Positions 42,259 through 50,753 of a stretch of 58,315 bases of DNA are shown piece after piece. Below the pieces are notes generated by a model. The model had not been told where the DNA came from. It made no database searches and saw nothing but the letters and a program-made list of their open reading frames with translations. Made by a program: the position numbers and the translations under genes. Each line of letters opens with the position of its first letter. The first letter of the stretch is position 1. The stretch is from SKW197 sp049970095 (GTDB lineage: Archaea; Thermoplasmatota; Thermoplasmata; Lutacidiplasmatales; SKW197): assembly GCA_049970095.1 (NCBI GenBank), contig JBMFNP010000005.1, positions 1 to 58,315 of the forward strand, written 5' to 3'.

Positions 42259-44207
42259 TATACCACCCCCCCGGTGATTGCAATCGCAAGAACACCGAAC
42301 GCAATAAGTGTAGAAATCAGCCCAATGCCCAGACTGTTAACATACGGGTTGAGCTTTTCCTCACCAGCTACCTTTTCAAAGTAAACGCCGCCAAGCACCG
42401 TTGGGTAATCCACACCACATGAATATACCTTTGTAAGTTCTTTTTTTTCAACACGGGCAAATACAGGCACAAGGAAGATAAGGAGAAAGAGAGCAATGAT
42501 CACTGGCGAAATGTACCCCCAGGGTGTTATAACTCCGGTGGCATATGCAACTGCGCGGAGCGGCGACTCAAATCCGAGTACATTCACTGCAGGGTTTATG
42601 AAGTTATCAATTATTGTTGAAATCATCACAGAAAGCATCACTGCCAAACTCAGCATGATTACAAGTGGTGCAGAAAATAGAATGCTCATCTTTTCTGGCA
42701 CAAGCTCCTCTTCTGTCTCCATGTTAATCATTCTGCCAATCCACTTAAGGTAATAAACAACGGTTGCAGCACTTCCCACTGCAATGAAAAATACAATTAC
42801 TGGGAATTCAATACCAACCTGAACTGCAAAGTATTTACCAAGAAACATACCGAATGGCGGAATTATCATTGAAAGTATGCCTGTTAGAAGCACAGTGGTT
42901 ATGAAGGGTTTCCGAACAATAAGTCCATCCATTTTCTCAATTTCTTTTGAGTGGAGTTCGTGCTGCACAACACCTACACCGAGGAACAGAAGTGCCTTTG
43001 AAATTGCATGGAATATTGTAAGCACAATTGCTGCAGCAATGCCAAATGGAGAATGCAAACAGGCAAGCATGATTATCAGTCCGAGGTTTCCAATTGTAGA
43101 ATATGCAAGCACTTTCTTTGCATTGTTCTGCGAAATTGCCAGTATAGAAGTTGCCATAAATGAAAATCCGCCGATAATTGCAATAATATAGCCAAGTGAA
43201 GGAATATGTGAAAATACTGGTGAAAGACGGAGGAACAAATAGACACCTAGTTTCACCATTGTGCTTGAATGGAGGAGTGCAGATACAGGTGTTGGGGCTA
43301 CCATTGCACCCAGAAGCCAGCTCTGGAATGGCACCTGTGCTGATTTTGTCAAGCCTGCAAGAGCCACAAATGCAAGTGAAAAAATAAGCATCATGGGAAT
43401 TACTGAAAGACCGCTAGCTTCAATAATTCCAGAAAATGTGGTGATAGCAGGATGCATTGTTCCAAGAATTACAATACCAAATGCCATTGCAGTACCTCCA
43501 CCAAGTGTAACTTCCAGTGCCCATTTTGCGTTATTTAGCGCTTCCTCGGTCTCTTCGTGTTTTATGAGCATATAGCATGCAAGTGTTGTGACTTCCCAGA
43601 AGAAGAAGAACCACAGAAGATTATTTGAAAACACTGCAGCGTTCATTGCACCCAAAAAACCGATCACATATGCAAAAAATCTGTTCTGGTTATGCTGCCC
43701 CTCCATGTACTTCACCGCATAAATTGCAATTAAAGAGCCGATGATTGAGATGATGAGAGACATTATTCCAGCCCAGTAATCCACATAAATTGGAGCTGCT
43801 GTATGGCTTTCTTCGTGCAAGGGAACATAATAGAATTCATACCATCCCAAAGGTATCAACTGCAGGATTGCAAAAATGCCAGTCCACAAACTCTTTCTCT
43901 CCCATGCAATAACCAGAAAGCCTGCAATAAGTGCAAAATCCAGAGCAGCAATCAACTCAGAGATTGCAATACCCTTTATAATAAAGCCAATGTTGATTCT
44001 GTCAATATCTATGAAAATGCTTCCGCCATGGGTTGAGAGGTGGAGGAAGAGCCAGATACTGCCAATGATCGTGGAAATTGTTGCTATTCCCACAATCAGA
44101 TTTCTTATGTATTTGTTCGGCAGGAGATAGCACATTACTCCCAGGAGGAGCGGTATCACTGTTGTCATGGCAAGAGGATACATTACCATATCTATTTCTC
44201 CAGGCAT
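42258..44207 (-). CDS. echA: Ech-type hydrogenase antiporter-like subunit A (NuoL-like)
   Basis: 649 residues, about 16 membrane segments, Mrp/NuoL/EchA family. Core patterns: the antiporter Glu region WFFFFWEVTTLACYMLI, AGLTKSAQVPFQSWL with its conserved Lys, and STMVKLGVYLFLRL. It pumps H+ or Na+ driven by ferredoxin oxidation with H2 formation. First gene of the echABCDEF operon, in the same order as in Methanosarcina. GGCTTATATC (about 44236-44245, minus strand) is about 30 bases before ATG 44207; an ATG 18 bases downstream is possible. Confidence 0.95.
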   Translation of the reverse strand: MPGEIDMVMYPLAMTTVIPLLLGVMCYLLPNKYIRNLIVGIATISTIIGSIWLFLHLSTHGGSIFIDIDRINIGFIIKGIAISELIAALDFALIAGFLVIAWERKSLWTGIFAILQLIPLGWYEFYYVPLHEESHTAAPIYVDYWAGIMSLIISIIGSLIAIYAVKYMEGQHNQNRFFAYVIGFLGAMNAAVFSNNLLWFFFFWEVTTLACYMLIKHEETEEALNNAKWALEVTLGGGTAMAFGIVILGTMHPAITTFSGIIEASGLSVIPMMLIFSLAFVALAGLTKSAQVPFQSWLLGAMVAPTPVSALLHSSTMVKLGVYLFLRLSPVFSHIPSLGYIIAIIGGFSFMATSILAISQNNAKKVLAYSTIGNLGLIIMLACLHSPFGIAAAIVLTIFHAISKALLFLGVGVVQHELHSKEIEKMDGLIVRKPFITTVLLTGILSMIIPPFGMFLGKYFAVQVGIEFPVIVFFIAVGSAATVVYYLKWIGRMINMETEEELVPEKMSILFSAPLVIMLSLAVMLSVMISTIIDNFINPAVNVLGFESPLRAVAYATGVITPWGYISPVIIALFLLIFLVPVFARVEKKELTKVYSCGVDYPTVLGGVYFEKVAGEEKLNPYVNSLGIGLISTLIAFGVLAIAITGGVV

Positions 44208-44296
44208 AATTATCGGGTGAGGGATAAATCTCTTTGATATAAGCCTTTTTATCCATTTTTTATGACCTTGGATATGTCAGGCTATGTGATTAAAAG

Positions 44297-44320
44297 ATTA
44301 AAAAAGTAATTAAAAAAGTA
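44297..44320. repeat. perfect tandem duplication of a 12-mer before the protease promoter
   Basis: ATTAAAAAAGTA occurs twice head to tail (44297-44308, 44309-44320) and runs into the TATA box at 44318-44327. It could be a repeated BRE or operator. Confidence 0.7.
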
Positions 44321-44327
44321 TATATAA
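44318..44327 (+). promoter_or_regulatory. TATA box of the secreted protease gene
   Basis: GTATATATAA, predicting a transcript start near 44345, just before the full Shine-Dalgarno GGAGGTGA at 44345-44352 that serves the start at 44360. Confidence 0.6.
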
Positions 44328-44359
44328 CAGATGCTCTATATAGGGGAGGTGAAAACTCG

Positions 44360-47300
44360 GTGATGAGAATGAAAAACTATTATTGGTTTTGGGTAATTGT
44401 TTCAGCTCTGATTTTGCAGACCGTGGTGGTGAATGGTGCGGTGGTGAGTGCAGCGGACAGTGAGAATCTTTATCTTATATGGGGAGGGGATACAACAATC
44501 CCTCATCTTTACCTGAACTATGGTGGATTTGTTACTGCCAAGCTTTCCATGGCTGAAGTAAATTCGCTTAAAAGCCAAGGTTATGAAGTTATTGAAATTG
44601 AGCATCCTACAATACTTACAGTTGGAAGATACACATTTGATACTGTAAATGGAGAGCCATCAATCCCAGAAGAACTCAAGGTCCATGATTTTGAGGGCAC
44701 ATACGGATATTATGTGGTTCAGTATTATGGGCCAATTCCAGAACAATCCATAAATAAAATCAGGGAAAAAGGCACTATTTACACAACGCTCCACAATAAC
44801 GGGCTTCTTATAAAGTACCCAATCGCAGAATTCTCTGCACTTGCATCCTCTGAAAGATGGATTTTTGCAGGCAACTATCATCCTGCATATAAATTCACCA
44901 ATCTTGAAGATATAAATTCTGGGTACGGAAAATTTGCATTTGCACTCTTCCCAGGTGCAGATGCCAAGAATATCATAAAAAATCTGGAGAATTATGGAAT
45001 TTATGCAAGGATAGAGTATTCTTCAAATACACTCGGTACATATGCTACCTTTTTCGGGCATGGAACTGACCTGATCAGAATTGCCAGAATACCAGAGATT
45101 TCATGTGTGGGGCGCGCCCCTGAATACAAATTAATGAACAATGTTGCAAGAAACTTTATAGAAACATACAGTGCGTGGTCCAGCATATACAATTCGCTCG
45201 GGTATAACCTTCTAGGAGAGAACCAGATTGTGGCGATTGCAGATACTGGGCTTGATACCCAGAATAATGCAACTCTTCATGAAGATTTTTTGGGCAAGGT
45301 AGTGGCATTCAAAAACTATGGCTCTGCAACAACAGATACTGTGGGGCATGGAACACATTGTGCGGGCTCAATTCTTGGGAATGGTTATCTTTCAGAGCAA
45401 TATCAGGGGCAACCTACCTCTGATGAGGATTATACCCACTCTTTTGCAGGAAGTGCACCAAAAGCAAAAATTTATGTGCAAAATGTAGCAAACACTGATG
45501 GATCACTAGGTGGAATAAGTAACTGGCTCAGTGATGGTTTAACAGATTTTTACAATGCAGGTGCAAGAATTTCTTCAAACAGCTGGGGAGGTGCTGCTAC
45601 ATGGTTTGATCTCACCTCTCCACCAATTGATGAATTTATGTGGAGCAACAATGACACACTGTTTGTGTTTGCAGCTGGTAATTCTGGGCCCGGGAGTGGT
45701 ACTGTAGGCACACCCGGGCTTGCTACAAACCCACTTACAGTGGGCGCATCTGAAAATTTGAGGCCTGAGTATGGAAATGATGGAGACAATCCCTCTCAGG
45801 TTGCTTCCTTTTCTTCAAGAGGCCCAACATCTGATGGGAGGATAAAGCCAGATGTGGTAGCTCCTGGGACATGGATTCTTTCCACAAGGTCAACGCAGAT
45901 GAGTTCTGACATATCATGGGCGCGCTGGCCATGGGATGCAGATAATGATGGAAAAGAGGATTACTGTTTTATGGGCGGTACCTCAATGGCAACTCCATTG
46001 ACCGCTGGTGCGGTGGCACTCATCAGAGAATATTACACAAAACTTGGTATAGCCCCGTCTGGGGCACTGTTGAAAGCTACGGTAGTCAATGGTGCAACAG
46101 ACCTTGGCTACGGATATCCAAGCAATGACCAGGGCTGGGGGAGAATAAACCTGAGAAATGTGCTCTTTCCGTTGCCACCATCAACGATGAAGTACTGGGA
46201 TAATAATACTGGTTTAAGCCAGGGTGAGACATCTACAATGAGTGTGTATATATCTAACTCCTCAGTGCCCCTGAAAATTACCTTGGTGTGGACGGACCCA
46301 CCTGCAGGTGGGTGGCTACCGTTGGGAAGTACCCTTGATAATGATCTGAACCTTGTTGTGACAGCACCCAACGGCACAAAATATTACGGAAATATATTTA
46401 CAGGTTCATGGTCAACACCAAACCCTTCAACTCCAGATGATGTGAACAATGTAGAAAATGTTTTTGTAGAGGCACCCAGTATAGGCACATGGACGATAGA
46501 AGTGAGAGCTGCAACAATCTCACAGGGTCCTCAGAAATTTGCAGTGGTAGCTACAGGTGCTCTCGGGTATTCACGAAATGTCTCTGTTGGTATCACCTCG
46601 CAGGAAAGATGGTATCTCATACTGAGGAACGGAGATGCTGCTGGAATCAACTTTGATGTCTGGAATATGGGCAATGCATCAGATACAATATCAATTTCTG
46701 TCTCTGCACCCTCGGGGGTTACAGTAACGCCTTCTCAGTCCTCGGTATTCCTCACCTCTGGTTCCCACCACACAATCTCTGCAAGTGTAGTTGTGGGTTA
46801 TGGTGTTTCACTTGGCACATACGAGATACTAATAACAGCAACCTCACAAACAAATACCGCAATCAAAGGTAGCATAACTTACAAGTTAATTGTGAGCGAC
46901 AGAATACCCCTGACACCATCCGCAATTGCTAACGAAAACAAAGCCCAGAGCGATTTTGATGTGCTAAGATACAACGGGGTCACATATGTGGTGTATGTGA
47001 ATGAGGAAAGTGGAAAACCAGAAATATGGATAAAATATTCAAGCGATTGCATTGTCTGGCAGAAGGAGAAGGTGAGCACAAGTGCAGGGATTGTAAGCAA
47101 GCCTGCAATCGCTGTAGATTATGCAAACCATCTTATTGTTACATGGCTGAAGGAAAATGATGTAAGAATGAACTACAAGACAATCGGAAGTGCATGGGGC
47201 ACTGACAAAGTGGTGGGAAGTGCCTCGGACTCCACGCAGCCCATGGTGGATGAACCTTCCACATTTGTTGATAAGAACGGCTACATATGGATATTATACA

Positions 47301-48184
47301 AGGATTTGAGGGTGGTTAACAATCAGTATGGTTACTGGGATATCAAATATGTGGAATCAAGCAATCCAAACAACCCATCAAGCTTCACAAGCCCCGCCCT
47401 CCTCCCCAATCTTGACACCAATTATGCAAACTATCTGGTGGATACTCTCACAGATTCTCATGGAAATTCCTGGGTTGCTTATTATTCAAGGAACCCACAA
47501 GGCAGTGGTTCAGCCCTCAACCGTACAATAAAATATGCAAGGTACGATGGTACCACATGGGTGCATGCAACCCTTGAAAGCGCAGTGGAAGGCAACAATT
47601 ACTATCCTGGGCTTTTTGAAGATAGTTTCGGGAAGGTGTGGTTTGCATGGGCAAGTGATAGGGGAAATCCAGGCATATTCAAAATTTATCTGAAATATTA
47701 TGATTACTCATCAGGCAACTGGTCTTCCACACTAGGTCCTTTTGGAAATCACACATCCTACTCGCCTGAGCCATCACTTGCAGAGGGTAACGGAAAACTC
47801 TATCTGATAATTGGAGACATGGACAATCCATATGCTACCCTGAACATTAGGATTATTTCCTCTACCACGAACTTCTCAACCGTGTATTCAGACACATATC
47901 TCACAGCAGATGCCCTCTCAAGAAGCGTTCCAAGGGGGCTGAATCCAAGGGAACCAGGCTATATGCCGGATATATTCTATTTCCAGATTTATTACAAGGG
48001 AGGTAGATGGTCTGGGATTGGAGAATACACTGCTGCCAACGATAATGACATAGTAATGCTCTCTATTACAGACACACCACCAGTTGGCGAATTTCAGACA
48101 GATGCCTCAATTCTGATCTTGCTTTCACTTCTCGGCATCGTGTTTGCTTTCAGGCACCGCACCTTCAAAAATCAACCGCTTTAG
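44360..48184 (+). CDS. secreted subtilisin-like serine protease, membrane-anchored
   Basis: 1274 residues. Signal peptide at about 8-32 (FWVIVSALILQTVVV). A propeptide-like region runs to about 260, then the S8 catalytic domain with Asp295 (VAIADTGLD), His330 (GHGTHCAGS), oxyanion Asn441 (AAGNSG) and Ser542 (GGTSMATP). Beyond it come a P-like beta-sandwich (LVWTDPPAGG, LNLVVTAPNG), a CARDB/Ig-like domain, a propeller-like region with repeated NP/W motifs, and a C-terminal membrane helix (ILILLSLLGIVFAF) with a basic tail. It would degrade extracellular protein. GTG 44360 is 7-8 bases behind GGAGGTGA; ATG 44363 is an alternative. The 3' end overlaps truA by 60 bases on the other strand. Confidence 0.95.
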   Translation: MMRMKNYYWFWVIVSALILQTVVVNGAVVSAADSENLYLIWGGDTTIPHLYLNYGGFVTAKLSMAEVNSLKSQGYEVIEIEHPTILTVGRYTFDTVNGEPSIPEELKVHDFEGTYGYYVVQYYGPIPEQSINKIREKGTIYTTLHNNGLLIKYPIAEFSALASSERWIFAGNYHPAYKFTNLEDINSGYGKFAFALFPGADAKNIIKNLENYGIYARIEYSSNTLGTYATFFGHGTDLIRIARIPEISCVGRAPEYKLMNNVARNFIETYSAWSSIYNSLGYNLLGENQIVAIADTGLDTQNNATLHEDFLGKVVAFKNYGSATTDTVGHGTHCAGSILGNGYLSEQYQGQPTSDEDYTHSFAGSAPKAKIYVQNVANTDGSLGGISNWLSDGLTDFYNAGARISSNSWGGAATWFDLTSPPIDEFMWSNNDTLFVFAAGNSGPGSGTVGTPGLATNPLTVGASENLRPEYGNDGDNPSQVASFSSRGPTSDGRIKPDVVAPGTWILSTRSTQMSSDISWARWPWDADNDGKEDYCFMGGTSMATPLTAGAVALIREYYTKLGIAPSGALLKATVVNGATDLGYGYPSNDQGWGRINLRNVLFPLPPSTMKYWDNNTGLSQGETSTMSVYISNSSVPLKITLVWTDPPAGGWLPLGSTLDNDLNLVVTAPNGTKYYGNIFTGSWSTPNPSTPDDVNNVENVFVEAPSIGTWTIEVRAATISQGPQKFAVVATGALGYSRNVSVGITSQERWYLILRNGDAAGINFDVWNMGNASDTISISVSAPSGVTVTPSQSSVFLTSGSHHTISASVVVGYGVSLGTYEILITATSQTNTAIKGSITYKLIVSDRIPLTPSAIANENKAQSDFDVLRYNGVTYVVYVNEESGKPEIWIKYSSDCIVWQKEKVSTSAGIVSKPAIAVDYANHLIVTWLKENDVRMNYKTIGSAWGTDKVVGSASDSTQPMVDEPSTFVDKNGYIWILYKDLRVVNNQYGYWDIKYVESSNPNNPSSFTSPALLPNLDTNYANYLVDTLTDSHGNSWVAYYSRNPQGSGSALNRTIKYARYDGTTWVHATLESAVEGNNYYPGLFEDSFGKVWFAWASDRGNPGIFKIYLKYYDYSSGNWSSTLGPFGNHTSYSPEPSLAEGNGKLYLIIGDMDNPYATLNIRIISSTTNFSTVYSDTYLTADALSRSVPRGLNPREPGYMPDIFYFQIYYKGGRWSGIGEYTAANDNDIVMLSITDTPPVGEFQTDASILILLSLLGIVFAFRHRTFKNQPL

Positions 48185-48955
48185 CCCGCTATACAATTGC
48201 TCATGCACTACAAGTGTTCCAAATACTCTTTCTATCTTTTTATTCAATTGATTTTTTATGGCATTGGACACCGTAAATTCAAATCCGTATTTCACATCCA
48301 TTAATATGAGGAATCTGGGATCTGCCATCGGAAAATCAAAATGGGTTTTGCAGGAAAGTGCGTCTGCAATTTCCTCTTTTGAGATTTTATTACAAGCATA
48401 AAGAATTGCTGCCCCAATAATCTTTCTTACCATTCCCCAGAGAAAACTACTCCCATACAAATCTATGAAAAGAAAATCCCCTGCATCCCTGCACTCAATT
48501 CTATAAATCTCTCTTGTTGTGTTTCTCTCACACGGGCGCGCAAAATTCAAGAAATTATGCTTTCCTTCAAACATCTCGAGCGCATCCTTTATTTTTTTCT
48601 GGCTAGCACATAAGTGTTTTGAAAGAATGTATCTATACCAGCGTTCCTTTGCATGTCTCGGGTTGAACCCATTTTCCACAGCAGCATATCCGAAAAACCA
48701 GATATCTTCAGAGAGGGTATTGAGCATTCTTAGAATTTTATCAGTTCTTTCCGGGGTATTGAATGCAATCACATTTCCCAGAGCAGAAACACCTGCATCT
48801 GTCCTCGATGCACTCCTGAACCCCGATTTTCTTTCCATCAACCCCTTTTCAATAAGCCATTTATATATTTCCCCTTCCACGGTGCGCACATTCTTCTGGC
48901 GTTGATAACCATGAAATGCAATTCCGTTGTATCCAAATTTTACAGCAATTCGCAT
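48125..48955 (-). CDS. truA: tRNA pseudouridine synthase TruA
   Basis: Makes pseudouridine at 38-40 in the anticodon arm. 276 residues. The catalytic Asp53 lies in SASRTDAGVSALGNV; GYNGIAFHGYQRQ at the N terminus and SFLWGMVRKIIGA are family signatures. ATAAATAAATC (48975-48985, minus strand), inside the end of pgk, is about 25 bases before ATG 48955, so it may have its own promoter. The last 60 bases overlap the protease gene on the plus strand. Confidence 0.95.
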   Translation of the reverse strand: MRIAVKFGYNGIAFHGYQRQKNVRTVEGEIYKWLIEKGLMERKSGFRSASRTDAGVSALGNVIAFNTPERTDKILRMLNTLSEDIWFFGYAAVENGFNPRHAKERWYRYILSKHLCASQKKIKDALEMFEGKHNFLNFARPCERNTTREIYRIECRDAGDFLFIDLYGSSFLWGMVRKIIGAAILYACNKISKEEIADALSCKTHFDFPMADPRFLILMDVKYGFEFTVSNAIKNQLNKKIERVFGTLVVHEQLYSGLKRLIFEGAVPESKHDAEK

Positions 48956-48977
48956 ATCAAAAATGAAAAGAAAAGAT

Positions 48978-50168
48978 TTATTTATTCATGAGAACAGCAA
49001 TACCTGGCAATTCTTTACCTTCTAGGAATTCCAGGCTGGCACCGCCCCCTGTGGAAATATGTGTTATTTTGTCTGCAAACCCAAGTTTCTGTACTGCAGA
49101 GGCACTGTCTCCGCCACCCACAATTGTTGTGCCTTTTACTTCTGCAAGTGCATGTGCAATCTGTTTTGTGCCTTCTTGGAACTTCTTTGCTTCAAACACA
49201 CCCATCGGGCCATTCCAGACAACAGTTTTTGCCTCCTTTATGATTTTACTGAAAAGTTTTGCAGTTTCCGGTCCAATATCCACGCCCATGAGTGCATCTG
49301 GAATTTCATTCACGCTCACTGTTCTTACAATTGAAGCGGTATCATCGGGTTTATCTGCAACTACCACATCTACTGGTAGATGAAGTTCCACTCCACTCGC
49401 CTTCGCCTTTCTCATGATTTCCCTAGCCACATCCAGCTTATCATCCTCAACAAGAGATTTACCCACCTTAAGTCCCTGTGCTTTGAAGAATGTGAATGCC
49501 ATTGCCCCCCCTATTAAAATTGCGTCCACCTTGCTCAACAGATTCTCAATCACTCCAATTTTGTCAGAGACTTTTGCACCCCCAAGCACAGCAACAAATG
49601 GTCTCTCTGGATTTGAGAGGGCTTTTCCCATGATCCCCACTTCTTTTTCTATTAGGAAGCCAGCAACAGCAGGGAGGAACTCTGCAACCCCTGCAGTAGA
49701 AGAATGAGCGCGGTGTGCAGTGCCAAATGCATCATTCACATAGATATCTGCGAGTTCTGCAAGTTTTCTGGAAAATTCACGGTCATTTTTTTCTTCCTCT
49801 GGATAAAATCTTACATTCTCAAGCAAGCACACATCACCCTCATTCATTTTCATAATCTCCTGCTTTACATGCTCTCCTATTGTGTCGTCCAGTTTCTTAA
49901 CTGGCTTTCCAAGGAGTTCTGCAAGTTTTTTAGCAACATTGTCCATCTTCAGATTCGGATCCTTTCCTTTAGGTCTGCCGAGATGCGATACAAGTACAAC
50001 CTTCGCGCCATGTTCCATCAGATATTTTATTGTAGGAAGTGCTTCCCTTATTCTGGTTGCGTCTTTTACTGCCAGTGTGTTCTTGTCAATGGGTACATTG
50101 AAATCCACGCGCACAAGCACTCTTTTTCCTTTCACATCCACATCTTTTATGGTTTTTTTCTGCATCAT
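48978..50168 (-). CDS. pgk: phosphoglycerate kinase
   Basis: Interconverts 1,3-bisphosphoglycerate/ADP and 3-phosphoglycerate/ATP. 396 residues. Signatures: KRVLVRVDFNVPIDKN, VVLVSHLGRPKGKDP, VAVLGGAKVSDKIGV, WNGPMGVFEAKKF and TIVGGGDSASAV. The length is near that of bacterial PGKs and archaeal ones. GGAGGCATAACC precedes ATG 50168, giving a good ribosome-binding site. truA follows on the same strand after 22 bases. Confidence 0.97.
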   Translation of the reverse strand: MMQKKTIKDVDVKGKRVLVRVDFNVPIDKNTLAVKDATRIREALPTIKYLMEHGAKVVLVSHLGRPKGKDPNLKMDNVAKKLAELLGKPVKKLDDTIGEHVKQEIMKMNEGDVCLLENVRFYPEEEKNDREFSRKLAELADIYVNDAFGTAHRAHSSTAGVAEFLPAVAGFLIEKEVGIMGKALSNPERPFVAVLGGAKVSDKIGVIENLLSKVDAILIGGAMAFTFFKAQGLKVGKSLVEDDKLDVAREIMRKAKASGVELHLPVDVVVADKPDDTASIVRTVSVNEIPDALMGVDIGPETAKLFSKIIKEAKTVVWNGPMGVFEAKKFQEGTKQIAHALAEVKGTTIVGGGDSASAVQKLGFADKITHISTGGGASLEFLEGKELPGIAVLMNK

Positions 50169-50210
50169 GGTTATGCCTCCTCATACTGGAGAATATGAAA
50201 GGGTGTTATT

Positions 50211-50230
50211 AAGTTATTGGAAGTTATTGG
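50211..50230. repeat. tandem 10-mer AAGTTATTGG x2
   Basis: Two perfect adjacent copies in the spacer between the divergent pgk and AOR-operon promoters. A regulatory role is possible but unproven. Confidence 0.6.
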
Positions 50231-50346
50231 AGTCCATTTTTGAGGGCATAAATGCTCATTTTGGTGCAGGTGTTCTATAGCTTGGCTATACAATGCAAAG
50301 CAGGTCCTGCATAAACTCTATATACCCTCACTCACTTGCTGAGAGC

Positions 50347-50751
50347 ATGCCAAAAAGAGTAAAATACAGCGGGGCTGGTTGCAGTGGTTGCAGGGTGTGT
50401 GCCTCTGTGTGTGCATTCTATAATTCAGGGAGCCAGAACTGGAAACATGGAAGAATAAAAATTGTGAGCGGTGAGCCTGACATAGACTACCCAGTTATCT
50501 GTAGGCAGTGTGAGCATCCTGCATGCAGGACCGCTTGTAGATTTGGAGCAATTGAATATGATTCTGCAGGGGTGCTTACAGTAAACCATGACTTATGCAC
50601 TGGGTGTGGCGCGTGTGTCCATGCTTGCCCATATGAAGGCATCAAACTCCATCCTGTACTGAAAAAAGCAATCAAATGTGAACTCTGTGGTGGAAACCCA
50701 ATGTGTGTCCAGCATTGTCCTGAAAATGTGCTTGTGTTTGAGGAGGATTGA
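50347..50751 (+). CDS. four-cluster-type ferredoxin-like subunit, AOR partner
   Basis: About 134 residues, HycB/DmsB-like polyferredoxin with four cysteine groups: CSGCRVCASVC, CRQCEHPACRTAC, CTGCGACVHAC and CELCGGNPMCVQHC. It ends right before the AOR-family gene and probably carries its electrons to ferredoxin or another acceptor. CTATATACC (50319-50327) lies about 25 bases before ATG 50347, giving a leaderless start; the 18 codons upstream in frame contain the promoter. First gene of the operon. Confidence 0.9.
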   Translation: MPKRVKYSGAGCSGCRVCASVCAFYNSGSQNWKHGRIKIVSGEPDIDYPVICRQCEHPACRTACRFGAIEYDSAGVLTVNHDLCTGCGACVHACPYEGIKLHPVLKKAIKCELCGGNPMCVQHCPENVLVFEED

Positions 50752-50753
50752 TT

